DNA of 64,000 nucleotides from Panulirus ornatus (Eukaryota > Arthropoda > Malacostraca > Decapoda > Palinuridae): assembly GCF_036320965.1 (NCBI RefSeq), contig NC_092224.1, forward strand, positions 102,289,992-102,353,991, in the 5' to 3' direction. Position 1 is the first letter of the stretch; every line of letters begins with the position of its first letter. Made by a program: the position numbers and the translations under genes. Shown in pieces: positions 25,309-36,647 of the stretch. The notes beneath the pieces were generated by a model, which was not told where the DNA came from, did not search any database, and worked only from the letters and a program-made list of their open reading frames with translations.

Positions 25309-25532
25309 AGTACTTCCCACGTATTCCCTGCGTGTCGTAGAAGGCGACTAAAAGGGGAGGGAGCGGGGGGCTGGAAATCCTCCCCTCTCGTTTTTTTTTT
25401 TTTTTTTTTTCCCAAAAGAAGGAACAGAGAATTGGGCCAGGTGAGGGTATTCCCTCAAAGGCCCAGTCCTCTGTTCTTAACGCTACCTCGCTAATGCGGG
25501 AAATGGCGAATAGTTTGAAAGAAAAAAAGAAA
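25309..25532 (+). mobile_element. SINE-like repeat embedded in (TAATGA)n
   Basis: Contains ACTTCCCACGTATTCCCTGC, GTCGTAGAAGGCGACTAAAA, GGGAGGGAGCGGGGGGCTGG, a T18-20 run, and the full hairpin: GGAACAGAG (25421) with CTCTGTTC (25469), GGGCC (25434) with GGCCC (25460), TGAGGG (25442) with CCCTCA (25452). The 3' core CGCTACCTCGCTAATGCGGG and tail GAATAGTTTGAAAGAAAAAA follow, then (TAATGA)n. Confidence 0.85.
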
Positions 25533-25736
25533 ATAATAATGATAATAATGATAATAATGATAATGATAATAATAATGATGATAATAATAATATGATGATA
25601 ATAATAGTAATAATGGTAATGATAATAATAATAATGATAATAATAATGATAATAATAATAACGATAATAATAATAATGATAATAGTAATAATAATAATAA
25701 TAATAGTAATAATAATAATGATAATGATAATAATAG

Positions 25737-25770
<34 letters not shown>

Positions 25771-25867
25771 GGTAATAATAATATTGATAATGAAATGATA
25801 TAATAATATAATGATAATGATAATGATAACAATAATAATAATGGTAATAATGATAATAATAATAATG

Positions 25868-25913
<46 letters not shown>

Positions 25914-25953
25914 TAATAATAATAATGATAATAATAATAACAATAATAATAAT
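25533..25953. repeat. (TAATGA)n / (TAA)n compound microsatellite, about 420 bp
   Basis: Irregular mixture of AATAAT, GATAAT and AGTAAT units. All long open frames across it are poly-I, -L, -M or -Y artefacts. Confidence 0.95.
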
Positions 25954-25955
25954 GA

Positions 25956-27200
25956 CAATGAATTGCCGTTTTTTATAGTTTCTGCTCTGATACCTCCTTC
26001 CTCGAAAACCTGTCATCCTATAATCTTTGTATTTTCAAAAGTCAGGTCTCGAAACATCTGGGAGGTCGAATTTATCTCCTAATTCTCTTCCTCGTCCTCT
26101 TGACCAAGACCGTCTTTGTCGTGTCCTTCCAATTGCTATTTTGGCTCTCATATCACGCACCTCTTTAACGTAATAAAAGAAATTTTATGAGACAAATATT
26201 CTACAAACAAACATTACTAGGAAATCAAAATACCCCAAGATTTGCTTTCCAGTGACTCATGCCTAAGGGATATATTTCTTTAATTCTTGTTCATCCCAAA
26301 AAAATGAAGTTCAAAACGCTTGACAATAAACCTGAAACGACGAACAACACTTTCAGATTCCAATTATGATGGTGGTTACACTGATGTGACCAGATTATAA
26401 AACAGTGAATTTTGTGATGGACGTTTGATGGGTACGACATGGACATTAATTAGGTTTTTATTTGTGATATGAATAACAATTATCAGGAGGATGAAAACAA
26501 TAATGTGGTCTTTGTTTTAATGCCTAAATTTATAGCAGGCAAATGTTCCAATTACGTTATTAATCCTGGAAATTCGTCTTCTGCGTCATCACCACCGCTT
26601 CTTCCTCTCTCCAGATGGCTGTATGATCTGGCTAACCTCTGTCCCTACGAGTCTCCTAACGTATAGAGACACAACTCACCTGCATCTTGTCTCTGTCAGT
26701 CCATGTCTCCGTCCGTCACCAGTCTTGACTCACCTGGCCCCCAAATGTCTGTCAGTACGTGTCTCCATCTACAAGCAGACAAATCACCAATATTTCGAAG
26801 TTTGTAGATATGTTTACCAACAGATCTCATGGTTCGCAGACGTCTGTTGATAACAGAAAAAGGCACACACACTAGGTAATTATCGGCCTTCGTGTTTCCT
26901 CCTCACACCTCTCATTATAAGCTGACCACCTGTGCACTAAAGTCACCACTGTAAGCGGCTGGTCCTCAGCCATTTTAAACTGTCTTAGAATTCTGCAACA
27001 ATGTTTCCCTTCTGAAGCGTCGACCACATACATGATATCCAACCCGTCCAGCTCTGGCTGAACAACACAGCCGCGCATCTTATCTTTGCTTACTAACTAT
27101 ATTCACAACTCTCGCTTTTGTTATACTATGAGCTTGATGTCAGGTTAATTTTTTATGGCTCCAGCAAATTTGGATTACGTAAAGAGAAAGTACGCTTTAA
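25956..27200. other. No recognisable gene
   Basis: Open frames of 60-75 residues (26469-26666, 26623-26850) have no recognisable motif. Confidence 0.45.
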
Positions 27201-27225
27201 GTGTGTGTGTGTGTGTGTGTGTGTG
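27201..27225. repeat. (GT)n microsatellite
   Basis: About 12 units. Confidence 0.9.
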
Positions 27226-27289
27226 AGATTAACTCTGTACTATACAAGGAGGGAGTTTAACACTCGTGGGGCCCCACCTCCTGAATAAT

Positions 27290-28125
27290 ATCACATATCA
27301 CCTTAAACCTTAGTATGCTGTCTGCATTTAGCACGTCCCCAGTCATTCTGTTCCCTTCATCCACCACTGTTATACTGTAAAGTATTTCTGTAAATTTGTT
27401 TGAACAAAAGATTTGCATAATTTCATGTTATGTCCTCTGGTTGCTCTGATCCTACATCTCTCGAAGAACTATTCACAGTCCAAGTCACCGATCTCTATAA
27501 AAACTTGAAGATTGTTATCATCTCACACTTCACTCTTTTCTTTTCCAAGGTAGGCAACTTTAAACCCTCTGGGCTTTCCCTATAACACAGCCTTCTTAAT
27601 TCTGGTAAAAACTTTTTGCCTTCATGTGGACCATCTCTTCTAGCTCTTTTTAATTCTTGAAGTGCGGTAGCCAAACTTGAGAAGCATATTCTGGTCTAGG
27701 GCTATAATTTCTTAACCATATACTTAAAGATTATTATAATATTTGCCAGCAGACAGTTTGTCCCCTTGACAACTCTCTTAATGTGCCACTCTACAACAAG
27801 CTAAGGATGATGCAGCCTTCCAGGTCCTTCTCACAAACAGAATCTAGAAGTAAATTCCCGCTAAAATAGAACAGTGCTGAGACCTTCTACTTCATCCCAT
27901 CCTTATCACTTTACATTTGCTCACACTGAAGTTCATCAACAATGTATCTGACCCAGTCTGGAATCTGTTTAGTTCCTTTTTGTAAGCTGATGCAGTCCTC
28001 CTCGCTTTCCACTTTCCCTGTGACCTTTGCATCATCTTTTAATATATTCAGGTGCGAATACATAACTTTAGGCATGCCTTTAACATAGTAGATCAAGAAC
28101 AGAACCATGCGGCACTCCGCTAGAG
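27290..28125 (-). pseudogene. CR1-like LINE RT relic
   Basis: Antisense reading gives VLFLIYYVKGMPKVMYSHLN, KDDAKVTGKVESEEDC (a degraded FADDAK box), PDWVRYIVDELQCEQM, then across many stops CEKDLEG, the PEYASQVWLPHFKN block and a helix resembling the end of CR1-like RTs. The strand order is that of the RT palm and thumb. It is a heavily decayed copy, distinct in sequence from the relic at 7745-8715. Confidence 0.6.
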
Positions 28126-28129
28126 AGTG

Positions 28130-28178
28130 CGTGTGTGTGTGTGTGTGTGTGTGTGCGTGTGTGTGTGTGTGTGTGTGT
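28130..28178. repeat. (GT)n microsatellite
   Basis: About 24 units with one GC and one TT interruption. Confidence 0.9.
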
Positions 28179-28255
28179 TTGTATGTGTATGTGTATGTGA
28201 TGATACTAATGACAATATAGATAATAATAATGATGATCGTGATATAATGATTATA

Positions 28256-30248
28256 CAAAGGACAAGAGCTAGGGAGGGAGTAGCACCACTCCTGAAGCAG
28301 GAGTTGTGGAAACGTGTGATAGAGTTTATGAAAGTAAGTTCTGGATTGATGTGGGTAAAACTGAAAGTGGATGGAGAGAAATGGTTGGTTATTGATGCCT
28401 ATGCACCTGGTCATAAGAAGAAAGATCGGGAGAGGCAAGTGTTTTGGGAGCAACTGAGTGAATGTGTCGGCAGCTTTGGTGCACGAGACTGGGTATTGGT
28501 GATGGGTGATACAAATGCGAAGTTGAGTAATGTGGCGGTTGAGGGTAAAATTGGTGGACATGGGGTATTCAATTGTGAATGGAAATGGCGAAGAGCTTAT
28601 GGATTTGTGTGCTGAAAAAAGACTGGTAATTGGGAATACCTGGTTTAAAAAGAGAGATATTCATAAGTATTGGTATGTAAGTAGGAGAGATGGTTAAAGG
28701 GCTTTCTTGGATTAAGTGTTAATTGATAGACGTGTAAAAGAGACTTTTGAATGTAAATGTCCTGAGAAGAGCAGCTGAAGGGATGTCTGACCGCTATCTT
28801 TAGAGGCGAAGGTGAAGATTTGTAGAAGTTTTCAAAAACAAATAGATAATGATGGGGAGAAGAGAGTGGTGAGAGTAAGTGAGCTTGGAAAGGAGACTTC
28901 TGTTAGGAAGTACCAGGAGAGATTGAGTGTAGAATGACAGAAGGTGAGAGCAAATGACGCGAGGGAAGTGGGTAAGAAATGGAATGCATCTAGGAAAGCA
29001 GTGATGGTATTTGCAAAAGATGCATGGAGCATGAGAAAGGTGGGAGGTGGGGAGATTAGAAAGGATAGTGAATGGTGGGATGAGGAAGTAAAGGTGTGAG
29101 TGAAAGAGAAAAGGGAAGCGTTTGGACGATACATACTAGGAAGGAGTGCAAATGACTTGTCGATGTATAAGAGAAAGCAGCAGGAGGTCAAGAGGAAGGT
29201 GCCAGGGTTGAAAAAGAGGGCAAATGAGAGTTGGAGTGAGAGAGTATCATTAAATTTCAAGGAGAATAAAAAGATGTTTTGGAAGGAGGTAAACAATGTG
29301 CGTAAGACAAAAGAACAAATGGGAACATCGGTGATTTGGGTAAGGGGGAACGTAATAACAGGTAGTGATGACGTGAGAAGGAGATGAAGTGAGTATTTTG
29401 AAGGTTCTTTGAATGTGTTTGATGATAGCGTGGCAGATGTAGGGTGTTTTGGTCAAGTTTGGTGTTCGTAGTGAGATGGTCTGGGAGAACGGTTTGGCGA
29501 AGAGAGAAGAGGTAGTGACAGCTTTGAGGAAGATGAAATCCGGCAAGGCGGAGGGTTTGGATGGCACTGCAGTAGAATTTATTAAGAAAGGGGGTGACTG
29601 CGTTGTTGGTTGGTTGGTAAGTGTAATTATGGATCAGGGTGAAACGCCTGAGGATTGGCGTAATTCATGCATAGTGCAATTGTACAGAGTCAAGGGGGAT
29701 AAAGGTGAGTGTTCAAACTACAGAGGTATACGTTTGTTGAGTATTCCTTGGAAATTATATGGAAGGGTATTGACTGAGAGGGTGAAGGCATGTACAGAGC
29801 ATTAGATTGGGAAAGAGCAGCGTGGTCTCAGAAGTGGTAAAAGATGTGTGGATCAGGTGTTTGCTTTGAAAAAAGTGTGTGAGAAATACTTAGAAAAACA
29901 AGGATTTATATATAGCATCTATGTATCTGGTGAAGGTATATGATAGGGTTGATAGAGATGCTTTGTAGAAGGTTGTAAGAGTATATAGTGTTGGAGGCAA
30001 GTTGCTAGAAGCAGTGAAAACCTTTAACCAAGGATGTAAGGCATGTGTACGAGTAGGATGAGAGGGCCTGGGAAGTGAGTCAGTTGTTGTTCGCCGAAGA
30101 TGAAGCTCTAGTGGCTGATTCGACAGAGAAACTGCAGAAGCTGGTGACTGATTTTGGATAAGTGTGTGAAAGGAGAAAGGTGAGATTAATGTGAATAAGA
30201 GCAAGGTTATTAGGTCCAGTAGGGTTGAGGGACAAGTTAACTGGGATG
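28256..30248 (+). mobile_element. RTE-like copy 13, old, endonuclease to RT
   Basis: An older divergent copy. Its endonuclease is open to 28615, showing KQELWKRVIEFMKVS, WLVIDAYAPGHKKKDRER, a GDTNAK motif (GDxNAK of APE endonucleases) and GGHGVF. A broken endonuclease, linker (29100-29387) and RT blocks (29449-29805, AEGLDGTAVEFIKKGGD, YRGIRLLSIPWKLYGR) follow. The RT is eroded: it lacks GLRQG through about ERGA, and FADD reads FAEDEALVADS. It stops at the VEGQVNW region with no 3' UTR, where a foldback element abuts. It is the only plus-strand copy showing the endonuclease N-terminal half. Confidence 0.8.
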
Positions 30249-30252
30249 CATT

Positions 30253-30454
30253 AAACGCACTTGTAAATTTAATTATCTTATGCTAAAGAGATGGGAATTC
30301 GAGTAAAACTTACACTGTATATAGTCTTTGATGTTTTGCCCAAAACATTCTCAAGTAGCGGTAAGACTAGCACCAGTCTCGAAAAAATATTTTCCTGAAA
30401 GTTTTATTCGAATTCTCATCTCTTTAGCATAAGATAATATTTTTGAATGCGTTT
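30253..30454. mobile_element. Foldback / MITE-like element, about 200 bp
   Basis: Terminal inverted repeats of about 57 bases: 30253-30310 (starting AAACGCA) and 30399-30454 (ending TGCGTTT). The inner 42 bases, with TCTTATGCTAAAGAGATG on the left and its complement on the right, match almost perfectly; the outer parts are more diverged. A loop of about 88 bases lies between. No coding sequence. Superfamily unassigned because no clear target-site duplication is visible. Confidence 0.7.
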
Positions 30455-30837
30455 GATGGTATAATCATAGTTTAAGAGATAAAGCATAATTGTTGACGAT
30501 TATTTTCCGTCGTAAAGTCTCATAGCAAGAGAGTACGGGGTCCCCTTCCGAATGCCACCTTTGCAACGTTCCAATAATTCATCGCGTAGTCATACCAGCC
30601 AGCCAATCAGCGTCGACCTGCGTCGCATTACCATGTTTTTGAATACGACGATGCGAAACTTCGTCGCCTTCGCAAGGTCAACCATCTGTCGTATGGTTCT
30701 TGAATACGGGCCATAATTTCACAGTCAACGTAGCATCACGCGTCACTGACGCTCTAATACATGGGAACCACTTACGAGATTATCTGCTGTCATATATGCT
30801 CTACATCCTGTGTTACAGCTCTGAACATTGTTATTTT

Positions 30838-30903
<66 letters not shown>

Positions 30904-31375
30904 CAGAACTTCACAAATTCCTTTAAAATTCTTATGTTCACTCTCTCAACGCCCTTTGTTTTGAGTGAAAATACTTAACCACAAAATTTCCCATAAAAAG
31001 ATTTTCAGTATTTCGAACAGCAAAATGTTTTCCTCAACCTTCTCCCTCCAACTTGTCTTATTTGCCGAGGGTTAGTGGCTCTCTTAACACGATCAAGCTT
31101 AATCTTGCCATAAACCTTAGAGGTAGTTCTAATCGCTTATCTTTGATACGAATAATGTAATTATCTTTATTGCAATCATAGGAATTACTCCATTTCCATT
31201 CAGTTCGTCTGCCTTACCATCCTACCCACACCTGTTCCTTCAAAGTCTCTCTTCAGTTTTGTTTTCATCACGACTGGTACTGTCTACAGACTTTGAAAAT
31301 TTTCTTTTTTTAGTAAAACATTGGCTGAGATAAAGACTCATCTAACTAAATTTAACTAATCTAGGTTGACAATAT
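30455..31375. other. No gene; (CA)n at 30839-30901
   Basis: Contains a perfect (CA)31 tract. The GC-richer segment at 30530-30710 (GTCGTATGG, GAATACGAC, GAATACGGGCC motifs) could be a transposon end, but I cannot place it. Confidence 0.5.
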
Positions 31376-32880
31376 CGTCTCCTATTAATCCTGAGTGGAC
31401 CAACCAGATTACAGCCTATTACATATGTATGTCTTATTTGATGTGAGCAGCAGTCTAATTGCAAACATAACATCAAACTGTTCCGTTCAGTCTGACTGAG
31501 TCACTCAGACCGTTATCCATAACGCCAGTGCGTCCCATTAGATATGAAAAACAATTAGATACAAGACGTCCCATCACCATTCCTGTTATATCTGAATGGA
31601 TGAAGGTGATACCATCCCATGCCAACAGTACTTCCTGTTTTTTAGTTCTCTGATAGTGACTGACATGGCAAGGGTAAAACTTTCCCCAATCAAAGCCATC
31701 TTGCATCAAAGGATAAAGAATGTAAAGATCAATCAGGCCTCCACAAGTATTTGTAGACCTGACTCTTAAAGCTACAAACTTGTGGCAGGAGTGACAAGAC
31801 GCAAGGGAGAAGGGAATGCCACAGCCAAGCAGCTCAAGGAAAGAAGGAGGCAATCTTCAATTGGCCGGCCTCCACACAGAGACTATTGGAAGCAGCAGCC
31901 AGATATGTGTCTGGTGTCCAAGCCTTGGTGATATGGGCATATGAAATAGCTGATGAAAACAAAGGGAAGAAAACAACATGGCGGTGTACAAAGAGAGTTT
32001 GATTGAAGAGAGGTGATGCCTGGAAAATTCATGAGACGGGAGGCTTTTGACTCCATTCACGGTAACAGAAAGATGGACGAAGAATCATCCTACTTATGTA
32101 AGTAGTACTCCAAACTTAGGCACATAAGCCTTGTAGTGGACTCGTCAAATCATTAGCCGTAGCACCAGCGTTTCCCAGTAATCTCAACAGACCACTCAGA
32201 CAGCATACTACACTCAGTAGTGTATATCCTCTTCAGTCTCATTGGTCGAGTCATAGAGCACCCCATGAGACCAGTGCCTCGTTAGACCTGAGTCTACAAG
32301 TTAGGTTAAAACAAAATGATATGAATATATATTGTTACATCCGAGCTGACCAATTACACTGCAACCCATTAGGGCAACATGTCCTGTTTCACGTTAATGG
32401 AACATTGAGTTCAAGTCCCATACTACCGGTATGATTTGAGAGAGAAGATCAAAACCCATAATTCGTTAGATCAGAGTGGGCCAGTCATGTTACAGCCCAT
32501 AAAAGAGATGTGTTCTATAAAGTATGAGTGGTTCAATCATTCTGTAGCCCATAACACTAACAGGTCCTGACACATATGAACGAAACAGTATGATTCCATT
32601 TCATTGCACAAACTTATGATATTGCTTATGAGCGGATCATTTAGATTATAATCCGTAACACAATCGCATTCTATTAGATCTGAGATGACCAGTAAGATTA
32701 CGGTCCACATAACAATATCAGCAAATTTGACCTAACCACGCGCGTTGCGGGCCATAGCAAGAGTGTGTGCAGTTAGATATTAGTGCATTAATCAGATCAA
32801 AAGACAATGTATATTTCTTTTCTAATATGAGAGGATCAGTCAGATTTCAAGCTGAGGCAGCACTTGAGTCTTGTCAAGGC
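31376..32880. repeat. Eroded 52-bp tandem repeat, interrupted
   Basis: Units approximating CTGAGTGGACCAGTCAGATT then ACAGCCCATAACA, then TGTGTCCTATTAGAT recur at about 31390, 31443, 31492 and 31544, and again at about 32126, 32178, 32472, 32524, 32576, 32630 and 32682. Spacings are often exactly 52. Units are diverged by roughly a third or more. A stretch at about 31610-32090 lacks the period and looks inserted. Confidence 0.6.
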
Positions 32881-33433
32881 CCTGTGGAAAAAATAATGTA
32901 AGAGGAGACGGCCAGTGGACCTCCCGTGGGCTAGACATTTCTGGGAACACCTCGCTCCTAATGTTTCATCCTGGCCAGTATTAATCATCTAACTCGACTC
33001 CATGCACCAGCCAGCAGCAGATCAAGGGGCCGGCCCGCCGCTCGCACCTGACTGATATATGTACTTGGATTCAGAGTTCAGGGATTTCTGTTATGCTACA
33101 AGGGATTAACGTTCAGGTAGATGGGAGGTTCTGCTGTAAATGTTGAAATATCTTTTAACTGATATAGTGTATCAGGGTTTTGAATTATGCATCATTAAAG
33201 TAATCGACTACACAAATCAGGAAGTGACTTCAGACGACGATTCATTACTGGTATATGAATCTGTACAGCAAGTGCGTGTCTAGAAATATGTTCCATTTTC
33301 ACATCAAGTTGGCGGCTGACTGGAATGTTGCAGAAGGCTCTTGTCATGTTGGATTGGCGGTGGAGAATGTCGGGATGAGATGGCAAGATCACATGTGTAT
33401 TGCTGGTGTGATGAACAGGAAAAATAGCAGTAG

Positions 33434-33435
<2 letters not shown>
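32881..33435. other. No recognisable gene
   Basis: Unique-looking sequence with no motif. Confidence 0.4.

Positions 33436-33522
<87 letters not shown>
33436..33522. repeat. (CT)n microsatellite
   Basis: About 43 uninterrupted CT units. Confidence 0.95.
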
Positions 33523-33527
<5 letters not shown>

Positions 33528-33990
33528 ATACCAAACCTCACACATATATATCTTATAAAACAACCCTAGTCAATCAGCAGATGTTGATATGCCATGTATG
33601 AGATTTTACAGCAAGCATAAAAGGATAGAAATTCGATCATTCTGGGAAACCTTAATTCTCCAGGAATGAACTTGCGAATTGTTGCAGGTGTAGACAGTGA
33701 ATCTGCTGACCTTAGGACTCTGTTCGAGATAATTTTCTCAGCTGAATCTTCACACAGCTGAGGCACAGCTGAGGAGGGAAGCTGATATACTTGATCTATA
33801 TTTTTCATATCAGTTCATCAGTTCCGGCTAGCTAATACTCGTGCTGGCAAACATCTAAGTATATTCGATCATAACATATTTAGGTTTGATGTAAATTTCA
33901 AAACCCAGTCCCCAGAAAACAGCATTATTACCCCTAACGTTTGGCGACAGATGAATGTGATGTAGTTACTTGTAGTCATTATAAGGCAAC
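33523..33990. other. No recognisable gene
   Basis: No motif found; a short frame at 33808-33566 (minus) has no recognisable domain. Confidence 0.4.
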
Positions 33991-34400
33991 AGGCTGCACA
34001 GTCCTAAGGAAAATGACCAGGGGCCGACGCTGCTCACCTGAGGCAAACTATATGATTCCCGATGACAGCAGAACAAACAACACAGGTGAGGATTCGTCAT
34101 TATGTGGACAAGTGTTGTTAAGGGTGGGTCTGAAGAAATGATACGTAATTAAAGAAATCATTCAACTGCTATAATCCCAAGATATGATGTCAATAACTCA
34201 ACTGTGAGTAAAATCATAGGATTCAACAACAGGATAACAGAACACTGGGAAAGACTTTGCAAGGATGGAAACAAATATGCCAGGGAAGACCTACACTTGA
34301 ATGCATTTGGTACATGCATACTATTTGTGTACAGAACTAAAGATTATGATAAAAGTATTATCAACAAAGTTTGGACATGGTTTACATTCCACTGAAAGAA
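33991..34400 (+). pseudogene. CR1-like LINE ORF1 (esterase-like) relic
   Basis: Two frames read GEDSSLCGQVLLRVGLKK, then YVIKEIIQLL, RYDVNNSTVSKIIGFNNRI and YAREDLHLNAFGTCILF. The INxR followed by YARDGLHLN is typical of the SGNH/esterase-like ORF1 proteins of CR1-like LINEs, where D and H of DxLH are catalytic; here it is EDLH. The GDS motif is not visible. Call based on the C-terminal motif only. Confidence 0.4.
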
Positions 34401-34801
34401 AAGCCGAAACCAAAATATGATATATGCTCTAAAATTAAGGGGAACCCGGTAGGTTGCTAGATGTGTCAGATCAGATTAGGCCAGGTCATTAGGTTCAGAA
34501 TTTCTTGGGTCAAGAAAGTGTGCAACTATTTGCCATACTGACACACCGTCGAACATTCATTTGGCTAACACACGAGACAGACGGGTATGAACTATGGTCA
34601 AATGCCTGTATCAACCTGTTGATATAATCATCATATATTGCATATGATGACGTAGACATGATCGCTGTTTCAGAGCAATGAATACAGTAATAAAGAGATA
34701 TCACTCTTGGCTGATAAAGAAACCCCAAAGCAATGATACTTCCATAAAGCGTAAGTTACAGAAGGAAGGAAGCATTTCACAATATAAAAAGAAGGATCAA
34801 C

Positions 34802-34865
<64 letters not shown>

Positions 34866-35009
34866 CATCATTTTAAACTTCCACCTTACGCTGCGTTGGT
34901 AATAGTTATTGGTGGTGTGCCTGGAGGACTAGGTCAGTCAGACGGACTTCAGGTTAGTAACACGTGGTTGCTTATTTCTATACAACTAAAACATGATAAG
35001 GAAGAATAT
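34401..35009. other. No gene; (GT)n at 34804-34864
   Basis: Contains about 30 GT units. Otherwise nothing identifiable. Confidence 0.5.
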
Positions 35010-36400
35010 ACTGTGGGACAGGGTCATCAGTGAAAGACCAGTATTGTGGGACAGGGTCATCAGTGAAAGACCAGTATTGTGGGACAGGGTCATCAGTGAA
35101 AGACCAGTATTGTGGAACAGGGTCATCAGTGAATGATTCGTATTGTGGGACATGGTCATCAGTGTGTGACTAGTATTGTGGTACAGGGTCATTAGTGAAT
35201 GACCAGTATTGTGGGACAGGGTCATCAGTGAATGACTAGTATTGTGGGACAGGGTCATCAGTGAATGACCAGTATTGTGGGACAGGGTCATCAGTGAATG
35301 ACTAGTATTGTGGGACAGGGTCATCAGTGAATGACCAGTATTGTGGGACAGGGTCATCAGTGAATGACTAGTATTGTGGGACAGGGTCATCAGTGAATGA
35401 CTAGTATTGTGGGACCAGGTCATCAGTGAATGACTATTATTGTGGGACAGGGTCATCAGTGAATGACTAGTATTGTGGGACAGGGTCATCAGTGAATGAC
35501 CAGTATTGTGGGACAGGGTCATCAGTGAATGACTAGTATTGTGGGACAGGGTCATCAGTGAATGACTCGTATTGTGGGACATGGTCATCAGTGTGTGACT
35601 AGTATTGTGGTACAGGGTCATTAGTGAATGACCAGTATTGTGAGACAGGGTCATCAGTGAATGATTAGTATTGTGGGACAGGGTCATCAGTGAATGACTA
35701 GTATTGTGGGACAGGGTCATCAGTGAATGACTAGTATTGTGGGACATGGTAATCAGTGAATGACTAGTATTGTAGGACAGGGTCATCAGTGAATGACTAT
35801 TATTGTGGGACAGGGTCATCAGTGAATGACTAGTATTGTGGGACAAGGTCATCAGTGAGTGACTAGTATTGTGGGGCAGATTCATTAGTGAATGACTGGT
35901 ATTGTGGGACAGGGTCATCAGTGAATGACTAGTATTGTGGGACAGGGTCATCAGTGAATGACTAGTATCGTGGAACAAGGTCATCAGTGAATGACTAGTA
36001 TTGTGGGACAGGGTCATCAGTGAATGACTAGTATTGTGGGACAAGGTCATCAGTGAATGACTAGTATTGTGTGACCAAGTCATCAGTGAGTGACTAGTAT
36101 TGTGGGGCAGATTCATCAGTGAATGACTAGTATTGTGGGACAAGGTCATCAGTGAATGACAAGTATTGTGTGACCGAGTCATCAGTGAGTGACTAGTATT
36201 GTGGGGCAGATTCATCAGTGAATGACTAGTATTGTGGGACAGAGTCATCAGTGAATGACTAATATTATAGGACAAGGTCATCAGTGAATGACTAGTATTG
36301 TGGGACAGGGTCATCAGTGAATGACTAGTATTGTGAGACAGGGTCTTCAGTGAATGACTAGTATTGTGAGACAGGGTCATCAGTGAATGACTAGTACTGG
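35010..36400. repeat. 33-bp minisatellite, about 42 units
   Basis: Unit of the form GTATTGTGGGACAGGGTCAT followed by CAGTGAATGACTA. The array is highly homogeneous, and the antisense strand is open throughout (34986-36434) as an 11-residue repeat, HNTSHSLMTLS. Distinctive variant pairs recur 429 bases apart (near 35161 and 35590, 13 units) and 99 bases apart (near 36069 and 36168, 3 units), showing segmental duplication within the array. The open frame needs no coding explanation because 33 is a multiple of three and the unit lacks antisense stops. Confidence 0.95.
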
Positions 36401-36647
36401 TAAGAAACTGGTTGCTGTCCCGGGGAACAAACAACCTTCCTGGATTTTATTTTGTTATATTTCTTTTCGGCCTTATGGTAGGAGCAGAACTCTTGGTGTT
36501 TGGGACAGTTCAGGTGACAACTAAGTGACTGACCTCAGAGACACTGACATCAGGAAGTCACACTGGAGGAGCTGACGGTGGCTGCACAGGAACAAACGGG
36601 AGCAGTTTGCTGGATACCTGATACCTTAATTGCTATGGGATCTCTTG

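Noticed and set aside
25483..26016. Long poly-I/L/M/Y open frames over (TAATGA)n tracts (also 50071-50645, 57453-57680)
   Set aside because: They are trivial translations of trinucleotide-like microsatellites.
35010..36400. CRISPR array
   Set aside because: The units are contiguous, without unique spacers, and the context is eukaryotic.
34986..36434. 482-residue open frame with HNTSHSLMTLS repeats
   Set aside because: It is exactly coextensive with a 33-bp minisatellite whose unit lacks stops on that strand. There is no start context, signal or flank that suggests a gene.
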